From Natrialba sp. SSL1 (GTDB lineage Archaea > Halobacteriota > Halobacteria > Halobacteriales > Natrialbaceae): a stretch of 64,000 nt of DNA. Of the stretch, positions 25,063-33,882 are shown piece after piece. Under the pieces are notes generated by a model that saw only the letters and a list, made by a program, of their open reading frames with translations, was not told the origin of the DNA and did no database searches. A program made the translations under genes and the position numbers. How positions within the stretch are numbered: position 1 is the first letter of the stretch; each line of letters begins with the position of its first letter. The stretch lies in contig NZ_MASN01000018.1 in assembly GCF_001861355.1 (NCBI RefSeq), forward strand, positions 1 to 64,000, in the 5' to 3' direction.

Positions 25063-25788
25063 CTACGACCGACAGTCGAACGCGCGTACGGTGTGGCGTT
25101 CGATATCGGTATCCGTGCAGTCGACCGGCTGGAGACCGCGGTCGGTGAAGACCTGCTCCCAATCTCGGATGTACAGCGGGAGTCCGTCGACTTCGCGGAC
25201 TTCGCGAAGCGGGGAACTCGAGTCGGAATATAGGTCAGAGGCTGAATCGGAACCCGAGCCCGATCCTGAACCTGAACCTGAACTTGGCGCTGATTTCGTG
25301 GCCGACTCAGACACAGACTCTCCGTTCGGAGTATCTCCTTCGTTCTCTGCTGTGAGAACCGCAGTGCTGGCGATGCGAGCGAGGTCGTCGAACACCCAGT
25401 CGTTGTCGGGGTGGACGTGCTGAATCGTCTCGACCGAGTAGACGACATCGAAGCGATTCGTCGGGAGGGTGTCGACGAGGTGCTCGATCGAGCAGCAGTA
25501 GAAGGTGCCCGTCTCGAACAGGTCGGGTGAGTTGTCTGCCATCACCTCGAAGGCGTCTTCGTTGATGTCGATGCCGGCGAGATTTTCGTAGCCGTGTTCG
25601 TGGAGGTGTGCAAGATGGCGACCCGAACTGCAGCCGAGTTCGAGGACGGACGCGTCCGGTTCGACGAGTTCGGACAGCGTCTGTCGAAGGGCCTTGCTCG
25701 TCGCGTTCGGGCCGTAGTAGGCGTAGTACTCGGGGGAGTACGCTCCCGAGCGCGATTCCCAGCGGTCGTGGACGTCGGTTACGTTCAT
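25063..25788 (-). CDS. Class I SAM-dependent methyltransferase with Gly/Ser insert
   Basis: A 241-residue methyltransferase. VLELGCSSGRHLAHLHEHGYENLAGIDINEDA (about 46-76) is the SAM site, and RFDVVYSVETIQHVHPDN (about 112-130) is the acceptor-side strand. Residues ~150-185 are a low-complexity tract (SGSGSGSGSGSDSASD) inserted before the last strand, coded by repeated TCxGGx hexamers. The C-terminus EVFTDRGLQPVDCTDTDI-like part restores the fold. The substrate is unknown. ATG 25788 is followed downstream by Nif3 after 67 bases, so a two-gene transcript is likely. Confidence 0.82.
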   Translation of the reverse strand: MNVTDVHDRWESRSGAYSPEYYAYYGPNATSKALRQTLSELVEPDASVLELGCSSGRHLAHLHEHGYENLAGIDINEDAFEVMADNSPDLFETGTFYCCSIEHLVDTLPTNRFDVVYSVETIQHVHPDNDWVFDDLARIASTAVLTAENEGDTPNGESVSESATKSAPSSGSGSGSGSGSDSASDLYSDSSSPLREVREVDGLPLYIRDWEQVFTDRGLQPVDCTDTDIERHTVRAFDCRS

Positions 25789-26101
25789 GGTGGATCGGGT
25801 GTCGTATCTCCGCGTTCACGGTCGCATCGTCGGTCGGACCGACACTCACACGTGAGCGTCTCAGTATCCGACGGACCGATTTCGCGATCGTGTCCGCAAC
25901 CGTATTGCAGTCACCGCCGCGACCGTACCGCACCTATCGCCGCAATCGCAGCGCAAACAGTCCGCGCATAGCCTCCACCCGCGTGACACATATACCTGTG
26001 GTCCTGCACTCGCACGCTAAGACCGCAACGGCATCCCTGTCCTCTGAACACGAATTTCCGCGAGAGGGCGATTTACAACCCGCCCATTCGTATCGACGGT
26101 C
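25789..26101. other. Divergent promoter region, methyltransferase/acetamidase
   Basis: No gene found. ATTTACAACC at 26071-26080 is a TATA candidate that would start the acetamidase mRNA at or just before its ATG. The middle is GC-rich and without repeats or clear signals. Confidence 0.45.
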
Positions 26102-27013
26102 ATGTCGCGACGAACGATCAGTCACGAGGAGGGCGCTATCTACGAGTTCACGCCGGAGCTGGAGCCGATCGCAACGGTGGAGTCGGGCGAGAAGCTGACG
26201 ATCGACACCAGAGACAGCCTCGACGGTGCAGTCCAGTCCGATTCGGACGTGATCGAAGCCGTTCCCGACGAGGTCAACGCCGCGACCGGACCCATCGAAG
26301 TCGCGGGTGCCAAACCGGGCGACGTCCTCCGCGTCGACATCGAGGACATCCGGCTCACGGAGGAGCACGGTCGCGTCATCTCCATCGAGGGCTTTGGCCT
26401 GCTCGCCGGCTACGAGGGGATCGAGGCACCGAAAACGCGAGTGACGCCGGTCGAAGACGGCTCGCTCTCGTTCGAGGGAATCGACGCCGACATCCCAGTC
26501 GACCCGCTCATCGGCACCATCGGGGTCGCGACCGAGTCGGAAACACACACGACGCTCGTCCCACACAACCACGGCGGCAACCTCGACACGACGGATCTCG
26601 CCGCCGGGAACACAGTCTATCTCCCCGTCTTTCAGGAGGGTGCCATGCTCGCGATGGGCGACTGCAAAGCCGCGATGGCCGACGGCGAGATGTGCGGCAC
26701 CGGCGCGGAAATCGGCACGGACATCGACATCACTGTCGAAGTGCTGAGCGAACCCGAGACGGAACTCGAGCGCCCGCTGATCGAAACGCCCGACGCCTGG
26801 AAGCCGCTGGCCAACGCGGAGACACTCGAGGAAGCCTGCGAACTGGCCAACCGAGATGCACTCGAGTTGCTGGCGGCAGAGCACGATATCAGTACGACGG
26901 ACGCCTACCTGTTTTCGAGTCTGGTCGGTGGGCTGGAGATCAGCCAGGTCGTGGACCCGCTGGTGACGGTGCGAAATTCGATCCCGAAGGAGTATCTGTC
27001 GTCGCCGTTCTGA
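26102..27013 (+). CDS. Acetamidase/formamidase family protein
   Basis: A 303-residue member of the FmdA/AmdA family, enzymes that hydrolyse short amides to ammonia and carboxylate. The all-beta fold is marked by NAATGPIEVAGAKPGDVLRVDI (about 60-81), a long central part with GTIGVATESETHTTLVPHNHGGNLDTTDLAAGNTVYLPV (about 139-177, including the HNHGGN metal site), and GALLAMGDCKAAMADGE-like residues near 183-198. It runs alone. Substrate specificity cannot be read from the sequence. Confidence 0.9.
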   Translation: MSRRTISHEEGAIYEFTPELEPIATVESGEKLTIDTRDSLDGAVQSDSDVIEAVPDEVNAATGPIEVAGAKPGDVLRVDIEDIRLTEEHGRVISIEGFGLLAGYEGIEAPKTRVTPVEDGSLSFEGIDADIPVDPLIGTIGVATESETHTTLVPHNHGGNLDTTDLAAGNTVYLPVFQEGAMLAMGDCKAAMADGEMCGTGAEIGTDIDITVEVLSEPETELERPLIETPDAWKPLANAETLEEACELANRDALELLAAEHDISTTDAYLFSSLVGGLEISQVVDPLVTVRNSIPKEYLSSPF

Positions 27014-27047
27014 CGGTCGGCGCGAGTTGAGAACTCGTTCTCCACTG

Positions 27048-27905
27048 CTACGACAGTCGCTCGGCTGCGTGCTCGTAGACGAACTCTCGCAGTAGTTTCG
27101 CGCCGAGCGAGGCCGCCTGGCCGTCGTCGCGGTCATTGACCTCGACGATATCGAAGCCGGTCGCCTGCGGCGCGACGGCACGAACCACGTCGCGCAACTC
27201 GCGCGGCTCGAGCCCGAACGGCTCCGTGGTTCCCGTTCCGGGCGCGTAGCCGGGATCTGCAGCGTCGATATCGACGCTGAGGTAGGTCTCGCGGCCGTCG
27301 ACCCACTCAGTTGTGTCCCAGTCAGCGATACTTTCGGGTGGAACGACGGTCACGTCGTCTTCCGCGGCCCGATCCCACTCGGCTTCGCTGCCGGCGCGAG
27401 CACCGAGGACGACCAGTTCCTCGACCGAGTCGACGTCCTCGAGAACCCGGCGCATCACGCTTGCGTGTGAGAGTGGGTTGCCATCGTAGTCCGCTCGCAG
27501 ATCCAGATGGGCGTCGAGCGAGACGACGACCTCGGGCTCGACGGCCCGAACGCCGGCCAGCGAGACCGTGTGCTCGCCGCCGAGCGTGAGCGGGACCGCG
27601 TCGTCCCAGACGATATCGCGCAGCGTCCCCTCGAGCCACTCGAGATACGCCGGCACGTCGTCCCACGCGCGAACGTCGCCGTGGTCGAGAACGCCGAGGT
27701 CCGAAAAGTACTGGTCCGTTCGATGGTCGTAATCGTCGAACGGCTCCGCAAACGTCCGAAGTTGCCGCGGGCCGAATCTGGTCCCCGGCTGAAAGGTCGT
27801 CGACACGTCCAGGGGCGCGCCGACGACCACGAAGTTCGCGTCCGCACGGGCGGATGTGTCCGCCGTGTCGGCTGCCTCGTGTTCGTCGGTCGCCCCGGGA
27901 AACAT
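27048..27905 (-). CDS. speB: Agmatinase (ureohydrolase family)
   Basis: A 285-residue Mn-dependent ureohydrolase, predicted to split agmatine into putrescine and urea. The metal ligands are in place: LTLGGEHTVSLAG near 105-117, VVSLDAHLDLRADYDGNPLSHASVMR near 125-150, and SVDIDAADPGYAPGTGTTEPFG near 207-228. I begin at ATG 27905; the longer frame upstream is a shadow of aIF-5A. It lies four bases after the aIF-5A stop in the same direction. In Haloferax, aIF-5A is deoxyhypusinated and agmatine metabolism is tied to that modification, so this pairing is functional as well as physical. Confidence 0.9.
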   Translation of the reverse strand: MFPGATDEHEAADTADTSARADANFVVVGAPLDVSTTFQPGTRFGPRQLRTFAEPFDDYDHRTDQYFSDLGVLDHGDVRAWDDVPAYLEWLEGTLRDIVWDDAVPLTLGGEHTVSLAGVRAVEPEVVVSLDAHLDLRADYDGNPLSHASVMRRVLEDVDSVEELVVLGARAGSEAEWDRAAEDDVTVVPPESIADWDTTEWVDGRETYLSVDIDAADPGYAPGTGTTEPFGLEPRELRDVVRAVAPQATGFDIVEVNDRDDGQAASLGAKLLREFVYEHAAERLS

Positions 27906-27909
27906 CAAC

Positions 27910-28284
27910 TTATATAATCTTCCGCTGGTCTTCCATCTCGAGGTACTCGATGTTCTCGTCGGGGGAGGCGTCGACGTCCTCGGGCATGCGCATCGTGATC
28001 GTCTCGTACGTTTCAAGGTCCATGACCTGCATGTCGCTGCCGTCGACGGAGACGACCTGCCCCTGTTTGCGCTCGATGATCGGGACCCAGATCTTCGCGT
28101 CGACTGGCTGGGAGAGCGAGCGCTTCTTGCCGTCGAAGACGCCAACGGCCTCGATTCGGGCCTTGGCGCTGCCGTGTTTCCCCGGCTTCGCCGTCGAGTA
28201 GGAGTTGATCTTACAGGCTGCGTCGTCGATAACTACGTAGCTACCTTCCTGGAGATCGCGAACTTCTTGCTGCTGTTTCGCCAT
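27910..28284 (-). CDS. eif5A: Translation initiation factor aIF-5A
   Basis: A 124-residue ribosome-bound factor that helps peptide-bond formation and stalled sequences. The modified lysine is Lys36 in [12 protein letters not shown], the target of (deoxy)hypusine formation. The SH3-like N-domain and OB-fold C-domain are full length, ending [17 protein letters not shown]-like GGTTTATGG lies about 25-30 bases before ATG 28284 (near 28308-28316 on the plus strand), giving a short leader. It is first of a two-gene unit with agmatinase. Confidence 0.97.
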   Translation of the reverse strand: MAKQQQEVRDLQEGSYVVIDDAACKINSYSTAKPGKHGSAKARIEAVGVFDGKKRSLSQPVDAKIWVPIIERKQGQVVSVDGSDMQVMDLETYETITMRMPEDVDASPDENIEYLEMEDQRKII

Positions 28285-28663
28285 GTCCCGGGGTAATCAA
28301 CCGATGGCCATAAACCGTTTGGAATGGCGGCTCCGACAGCCGACACCCCCATACGGCCCGGACATCGACTCTCCACCCAGATATCGGTGGTTTTGACGTG
28401 GTGAATCGGGCCGGAACACACCACCAAACCGGCTGTCGGAAGCGAAACTATCTCGGAGCGAACCCGCGAACAGCGACCCAATGACCGGGGCCACCGGCGG
28501 TGTTGTCTCTCGCTCGGGACACGTACTTGGATTCGTACTCGCACTCGAGTCCGTTGCCGAGTGGCAACACCACTCCCCGTTTTACCTCCAGTCTCAGCCC
28601 CAACCCCCGCTCTCGTGGCAGAACACCGTTCTCTCCGCTGGTACCCTCCCATTGGTGGAAGCC
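28285..28663. other. Intergenic region with an 11-base inverted repeat
   Basis: It holds the aIF-5A promoter at its left edge. TCCGACAGCCG (28332-28342) and CGGCTGTCGGA (28430-28440) are perfect inverted copies 87 bases apart. Their purpose is unclear. The in-frame extension of the next gene back to 28481 is unlike protein in composition and is not counted as coding. Confidence 0.4.
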
Positions 28664-29326
28664 ATGTCCTCGACCACGCTTGCGCCAGGGGCGTTTGTCA
28701 TCGTCAGTATCGCCATTGTCTCCGTCGTTGCTATCGTCGCCATGGTCGCCATCGTCTCCGGAATCACACGCTGGCTCTGGCAACGCTACCACCGGCCCCG
28801 CGAATCACCACCACTCTCGTCGCTGGCTGCCGACCTCGACGACCACGTCGCTGCAGCGCTCGGTCCCGGCACCGGCTCACACCTCGAGACGCCGCCGACC
28901 GTTCGCCGACTCGAGCGCGTCGACGACGACCCCGCTGGTCCTGCTGCAGGGACGGCCACCCCCATCGTTCCAGTCATCCGCATCGACCTCGGGACAGCCG
29001 ACACCCCTGGGCTGGGGCTAGTACTCGAGTACGTCGCGGCTGCACTCGAGACAGTGCATCCGGTACTCGAGGGGGATGAGTGTGAGTGTAAGTGTGCGTT
29101 CGACGAGGGCGAGCGCGACGTCCGCCCACGCTATTACGAATTCGAGGTGACGTTCGGACCGGACGGCCTGCTCGTGTCGGGTGAGTGTCGCCGCATTGTG
29201 GTGCCGCCGACGTGTGCCGAGCAGTTGTGTTCGGAGTCGCGATACGGCGTTCACGAGTTGCAACGGGAACTCGAAGATGGCGCCGGCGGTGAGGATGTGC
29301 CGTCGGTTCTGTGGGAATCGTGTTAA
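28664..29326 (+). CDS. Hypothetical protein with one N-terminal membrane segment
   Basis: A 220-residue protein that I do not recognise. Residues 8-32 form one hydrophobic helix (AFVIVSIAIVSVVAIVAMVAIV), followed by a basic RWLWQRYHRPR, placing the rest in the cytosol. The soluble part is acidic and contains EYVAAALETVHPVL near 122, a Cys-rich strand ECECKC near 141, and YYEFEVTFGPDGLLVSGECRRIVVPPTC near 160-187. The start at ATG 28664 gives a clean membrane anchor. No neighbours suggest a role. Confidence 0.6.
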   Translation: MSSTTLAPGAFVIVSIAIVSVVAIVAMVAIVSGITRWLWQRYHRPRESPPLSSLAADLDDHVAAALGPGTGSHLETPPTVRRLERVDDDPAGPAAGTATPIVPVIRIDLGTADTPGLGLVLEYVAAALETVHPVLEGDECECKCAFDEGERDVRPRYYEFEVTFGPDGLLVSGECRRIVVPPTCAEQLCSESRYGVHELQRELEDGAGGEDVPSVLWESC

Positions 29327-29466
29327 GTGGAGTCTCGTGAGTAGAATTGTGTGAGGAGAATCGCCAGTGTGTAGCCGACTGTTGCTTGCGTAGAACGTGG
29401 TGACTGCGTTGGTGACTGTGTAACCCTTTGAGGGAGCGACAGACAGTCTTGGAACCGTCCACAAAC

Positions 29467-29479
29467 ACAAATTATTTGT
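29467..29479 (+). promoter_or_regulatory. Palindromic TATA region of the PQQ-propeller gene
   Basis: ACAAAT-T-ATTTGT is a perfect inverted repeat that includes the A/T-rich core expected for TATA, centred about 35 bases before ATG 29508. It could be a TATA box overlapping an operator. Confidence 0.4.
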
Positions 29480-29507
29480 CGTGTACCGAGAGAACGAAAC
29501 CACAGAT

Positions 29508-30845
29508 ATGCCCTCCAGACGTGCGGTACTCGCAGCCTGCGGGAGCATTGTTCTCGCCGGCTGTAGCGCCGTTCGACGAGAGCCGTCGGTGACCGGGTCG
29601 TGGCCCCAGCGCGGGTACGACCGTACACGATCCGGTGTTCATCCCGGCGATATCGACGGTCCTGAGTCACCGCTAACAGCTCAGTGGACGCGCTCACTGC
29701 CGTCGTATGGCGGACGGAGTACGTCGCCGCTGCTCGCGGACGGTTCGCTCTACGTGGGCTACACCGACGGCCCACCGTCGCTCATGGAGGGAGAGCGAAC
29801 CATCGTGATCGACGCAATCAACCCCGCGACCGGCGACAGCCAGTGGACCACGACTGCAACGACGACGCGAGAGAGCCAGCAGACGAACCATCACGCCGAT
29901 TCGCTTACTCTTGCCGACAACGGATCGCTAATCCTGCTACAGACGTCCAACGGCCTCTGTGCGGTCGGAACGGACGAGGACGAGGGGACACAGTGGTGTT
30001 TCGACAACGTCAGCGACGGACAGCTCAGTTACCAACCGATCTCGCCTGCAATCGACGACGACACAGTTTACGTCGGTCACTATCGCCAGCTCGCTGGCGG
30101 CGAGTCGGTGCCGGTGTTCTACGCCGTCGATCTCGAGGAGGGCTCCGAGCGCTGGCGCCACGAGTTCACGTCGTGGGACGGACGGGGCGTCTACTCGGCC
30201 GTCGCTGTCGATGACGTCGTCTATCTCACGGAGTTCGGGGAGGGCGTCAAAGCGCTCGACGCAGCCGACGGCACCGAGCTGTGGAGCGAGTCGCTCCCGA
30301 CCGACAGCGCGCCGACCGTCGTCGACGGAACCGTCTTCGTTACCTGCGCAAGCGCCACGGACGAGGAGAGCTACGGCGCAACAGCACTCGATACAACGAC
30401 CGGCGAGGTCCTGTGGGAAGCTGCTGACAACGACGATGGCGGCGGGTGGATCCCCCGGCAGCTAGCGGCAACTGCCGACACGGTGTACTACGCCGCCGGC
30501 TTTCGACTCCTTGCTCGAGACGCGACGACAGGGGAGCGACGCTGGCCGGACGCGGCCCGACAGCTGGTTCCATCGGCTGTCGACCCAGCAGAACTCAGAG
30601 ACGCCGAACCTGTCTCGTCCAGAACGGGTATCCCAGCAATCGTCGGCGATCGCATCTACGTCGGCAATCGCGATCTCGTCGTCGTCGACCGCGAGACCGG
30701 CTCGGTCCACACGCGCTACGACACCGAGGACTCACTCGAGAACTCGGTCGCCGTCGCGGACGACTGGCTCTACGCGAACACCAGCAGCACCCTGTACGGG
30801 CTTACGACGTGCGAGACCGAACTGTTCGGGCGCTGTCTCCGGTAG
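29508..30845 (+). CDS. PQQ-type beta-propeller lipoprotein
   Basis: A 445-residue exported protein. The signal is PSRRAVLAACGSIVLAGC (Arg-Arg Tat-like start, lipobox Cys near 19), giving a lipid-anchored surface protein. The rest is a repeated blade structure of the PQQ-like/BamB kind, with blades visible as DGSLYVGYTD, DDTVYVGHYR, DDVVYLTEF, DGTVFVTCA, ADTVYYAAG and GDRIYVGNRD, each followed by a GxxxW-type segment (e.g. EEGSERWRHEF, ADGTELWSES). Binding of a quinone cofactor is not assured; many such propellers are scaffolds. ATG 29508 is preferred over the in-frame start at 29481. Confidence 0.82.
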   Translation: MPSRRAVLAACGSIVLAGCSAVRREPSVTGSWPQRGYDRTRSGVHPGDIDGPESPLTAQWTRSLPSYGGRSTSPLLADGSLYVGYTDGPPSLMEGERTIVIDAINPATGDSQWTTTATTTRESQQTNHHADSLTLADNGSLILLQTSNGLCAVGTDEDEGTQWCFDNVSDGQLSYQPISPAIDDDTVYVGHYRQLAGGESVPVFYAVDLEEGSERWRHEFTSWDGRGVYSAVAVDDVVYLTEFGEGVKALDAADGTELWSESLPTDSAPTVVDGTVFVTCASATDEESYGATALDTTTGEVLWEAADNDDGGGWIPRQLAATADTVYYAAGFRLLARDATTGERRWPDAARQLVPSAVDPAELRDAEPVSSRTGIPAIVGDRIYVGNRDLVVVDRETGSVHTRYDTEDSLENSVAVADDWLYANTSSTLYGLTTCETELFGRCLR

Positions 30846-30937
30846 TTCTCCCTCCTCCGTGAACTCCCCCTATCCTACCCTCCTCACCACGGCCACTCCC
30901 GGTATCGGACACCGCAATGCACGCCAGTCGTCATCGC

Positions 30938-32068
30938 TCACCACCGGAACCCTGCCGATGCCGCCGACGGCTCGAGCGGACTCGGCGGCAGCCCCTCGCC
31001 AACGTCGGGATCGTTGTACGCCCCCGGCGCAACGTCGTTCGGCGTGTCGGGATAGAACAGCGACGCCAGCAACTGAATGTGGCCGCGGCCGACACCGAGT
31101 TCGAACTGCCCGCCGCCGTACATCCGAATGCCTCTGTCCTCGCAGTAGGCAATCGTCTCGAGTACCGATGCGATCGAGCCGAACCGAGACGGTTTGATGT
31201 TCAGCCAGTCGGGCTCCCAGGGAAGCGCCTCAACGTCCGCCAGGCTCTCGATCGGCGCATCCCAGGAGACGCGCTCGCGGACGGCCTCGTCCTCGAACAG
31301 CGGTTCCGTCTCGTCGGTCAGGCCCGGGTCTTCGATGAGTGCGTCGGGGAAGGACTCGAGTACCAACTCGTACAGGTCAGGGTCGGCAGGCGCGTCGACG
31401 TCGGTGCCTTCGTACTGGCCCTTGAGGTCGAGAATTCGGACCGTCTCGGTTCCGACCGTTGCGGAGTCCTCGAAGCGCGCGATGAGCGACTCGTCCCAGT
31501 CAGTCGTCGGATCGAGTTTGAACTCGATTTCTGGCACCTGTTCGCGAAGGGACTCGAGTCGGTCCGTCGTCGGTGGCTCGCCGAGGCGCGTGCTGGTGAC
31601 GAAACGGACGGGGTCGCGCTCGCGGCCGAGTTCGGCGGCCAGCGTCGTCTCGGACTGGCGCAGCGCGAGGTCGAGCGCAGCGCTCTCGAGGCCCCAGCGG
31701 CGGTAGTTTCGGAAGACCTCGCGATCCGGAGCGGTCGGGAAGAGGTCCAGATCGGCGAGGCGATTCGAGAAGGACTCGAGTGTGAGCTCACCGGTGAGGT
31801 CGGGGAGGCCGTAGGCCGCGAGTTCGTCGTGCTCGTCGGTTTCGTAGGTGACGTCCTCGCCGATTCCCTCGACGCCCTCGCCGGCGAGCGTGATCTCGGT
31901 GGTGACACGGGTGAACCCGCTCGAGGTGTCACGGGAGAGTCGAGATGTCGAGACGCGCTCGATCGTGAGCGGGAGGGCCGCAAGGGAGTCGAACGAGAGT
32001 GGGGGTTGTTCCGCGTCTGTGGCCGTATTCGTTTCTGCCCCTGCATCCGCGTTTCTCTCCGGTTCCAT
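30938..32068 (-). CDS. Enolase-superfamily protein of unknown specificity
   Basis: A 376-residue homologue of the muconate cycloisomerase/mandelate racemase branch of the enolase superfamily. An N-terminal capping domain (about 30-150) is followed by the barrel. Candidate metal and acid-base residues are in EFKLDP near 200, RILDLKGQYEG near 230, DALIEDPG near 262, WDAPIES near 286 and the C-terminal WLNIKPSRFGSI and MYGGGQFELGVGRGHIQLLAS near 305-345. The exact reaction is not evident; an o-succinylbenzoate synthase role is possible but there are no menaquinone genes here. The first ~25 residues are low-complexity. Confidence 0.72.
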   Translation of the reverse strand: MEPERNADAGAETNTATDAEQPPLSFDSLAALPLTIERVSTSRLSRDTSSGFTRVTTEITLAGEGVEGIGEDVTYETDEHDELAAYGLPDLTGELTLESFSNRLADLDLFPTAPDREVFRNYRRWGLESAALDLALRQSETTLAAELGRERDPVRFVTSTRLGEPPTTDRLESLREQVPEIEFKLDPTTDWDESLIARFEDSATVGTETVRILDLKGQYEGTDVDAPADPDLYELVLESFPDALIEDPGLTDETEPLFEDEAVRERVSWDAPIESLADVEALPWEPDWLNIKPSRFGSIASVLETIAYCEDRGIRMYGGGQFELGVGRGHIQLLASLFYPDTPNDVAPGAYNDPDVGEGLPPSPLEPSAASAGFRW

Positions 32069-32181
32069 ACCACGTCATAGACGGCCAGGGAAAAGAACGT
32101 TGCAGGGGTTCTCGCTCGGTGGTGTCGGCGTTGGCGTCTGTGTCAGCATTGCTGCCAGTGCCAGCGTTGGCGTAACTCGAG

Positions 32182-33819
32182 TTACTCGTCGCGCCGACGC
32201 TGTCGCATGCTCTGTCTCGTAAACTGTGGTCGCGCCCGAATCGACCGCGGTTCGCGGAACGTTCGATAGAGTTGGATCCCGACGAAGAACGAGAAGACGG
32301 CCGCGACGATTGCGGCCCAGGGCGCGTTGAGCGCGTAGAGAACGCCCATCGAGAACAACGACATCGTGAGCAACATACCGTAGATAAGCCGCTTTGCGAG
32401 TTTGGCGAACACGTCGTCGGAGTCTTCGACGCCGATACGGACGTAGAGGTCGTCCCGGTCGAGTCGGTCGAGCGTCCGCTCTGCTTTCGGCGTAATTCGG
32501 GTGAGCGATTCCCCGGTTCGACGCAGTTGCTGGGCCGTCTCCGCAGCGTACTGCCGTGCCGTCTCCTCGCGGTAGCCCTGTTCGGTCAGGTAGGCCGTCG
32601 CGGTCTCGATGAAGTCGAAGTTCTCGTCGAGCGTGACGCAGACACCTTCCACGACCGTCGCGACCCGCAAGACGAGCGCGAGGTTCTTCGGCAGTCGGAA
32701 CGGGAAGACGTAGATCGAGTCCTCGATCTGTCCGACGATCTGGTTGATCCGGTACTGTTCGACGTCCTCCCCGCGGGCGTCCTGGATGGCGATCTCCATC
32801 ACCTCGGCCATCACGCCGCGGTCCGCGTCGGGCGAGAGCGTCCCGATTTCGATCAGCGCATCGAGGATGCCGTCGATGTCCTGGTTGGCGACGGCGATGT
32901 AGAAGTCGATGATCTTCTCCTGGACGAAGTCGTCGACCCGGCCGGACATGCCGAAGTCGTAGAAGACGATTTTCCCCGCGTCGGTCACCGCGAGGTTCCC
33001 CGGGTGCGGATCGGCGTGAAAGACGCCATCGTCCATGATCATCTGCATGTACGCCCACTGGAGGTTCTCCGCGACCTCGCTGCGGTCGATGCCGCGTTCT
33101 TCGAGTTCCGCTACGTCGTTGATCTTCGTCCCCGGGATGTACTCCATCGTGAGGATGCGCGCCCCGGAGTGGCTCTCGACGACGGTCGGAATGCGATAGC
33201 GGTCGTCGCCCGTGAAGTTCGAGCGGATGGTCTCGAGCATCTCCGCTTCGCGCTCGTAGTCCATCTCCTCACGGATGGTTTTCGCGAACTCGTCGGCGAG
33301 GTTCTCGAGTGAGAACGCGCGTGAGTCATCGACGAAAAAGAGCAGCAATGGGAGCGACCAGCGGATAACGCGCAGATCGGCCTCGACCAGTGACTCGATG
33401 TCCGGCCGGCGGACCTTGACGGCGACTTCGCGGACGCCGTTTTCGCGGTCGTCGACCGATGTGGGGTGGAGCCGCGCCCGGTAAACCTGACCCAGACTCG
33501 CACCGCTGATCGCGTCGGTATCGAACGACTCGAACTGCTCGTCGACCGGACCGAGGTCCGCTTCGATGATCGCCTGTGCCTCCTCCCACTCGGCTGGCGG
33601 CACCTCGTCTTGCAACGCGGCGAGTACGTCGATATACGCCGGCGGGAGCACGTCCGGTCGCGTCGAGAGCAGTTGGCCGAGTTTGATGAACGTCGGCCCA
33701 AGTGTGAGCAGCGACTCGAGTAGCACCGATGCGCGATGCCGACGGGTTTCGGGGTCGACGGATCGGGAGCGGCCGAACAGCAGGAAGCGACGGCGGTCTC
33801 GTGCATACGCGAGTAGCAA
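32182..33819 (-). CDS. ABC1/UbiB (AarF) family atypical kinase
   Basis: A protein of at least 545 residues, of the UbiB/Coq8 group that supports quinone or isoprenoid lipid metabolism through ATPase activity. The KLGQ motif (46-49), Gly/Ala loop SGASLGQVYRARL near 105, EMDYEREAEM near 186, FHADPHPGN near 270 and DFGMSGR near 292 are all present. Two helices close the C-terminus (about 480-520). The first usable start is TTG 33819, yet similarity to the family seems to begin further up (SLRAYKRFVLVAWQF), where only CTG codons occur after the Hsp20 stop. The true start is therefore open. Confidence 0.85.
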   Translation of the reverse strand: MLLAYARDRRRFLLFGRSRSVDPETRRHRASVLLESLLTLGPTFIKLGQLLSTRPDVLPPAYIDVLAALQDEVPPAEWEEAQAIIEADLGPVDEQFESFDTDAISGASLGQVYRARLHPTSVDDRENGVREVAVKVRRPDIESLVEADLRVIRWSLPLLLFFVDDSRAFSLENLADEFAKTIREEMDYEREAEMLETIRSNFTGDDRYRIPTVVESHSGARILTMEYIPGTKINDVAELEERGIDRSEVAENLQWAYMQMIMDDGVFHADPHPGNLAVTDAGKIVFYDFGMSGRVDDFVQEKIIDFYIAVANQDIDGILDALIEIGTLSPDADRGVMAEVMEIAIQDARGEDVEQYRINQIVGQIEDSIYVFPFRLPKNLALVLRVATVVEGVCVTLDENFDFIETATAYLTEQGYREETARQYAAETAQQLRRTGESLTRITPKAERTLDRLDRDDLYVRIGVEDSDDVFAKLAKRLIYGMLLTMSLFSMGVLYALNAPWAAIVAAVFSFFVGIQLYRTFREPRSIRARPQFTRQSMRQRRRDE

Positions 33820-33882
33820 GGGGAGGAACTGCCAGGCGACGAGGACGAATCGTTTGTACGCACGCAGAGAGCCCAGCCTCGG

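Noticed and set aside
25934-27181. A 415-codon minus-strand frame
   Set aside because: Antisense to the acetamidase and rich in Arg and Cys; no family recognised.
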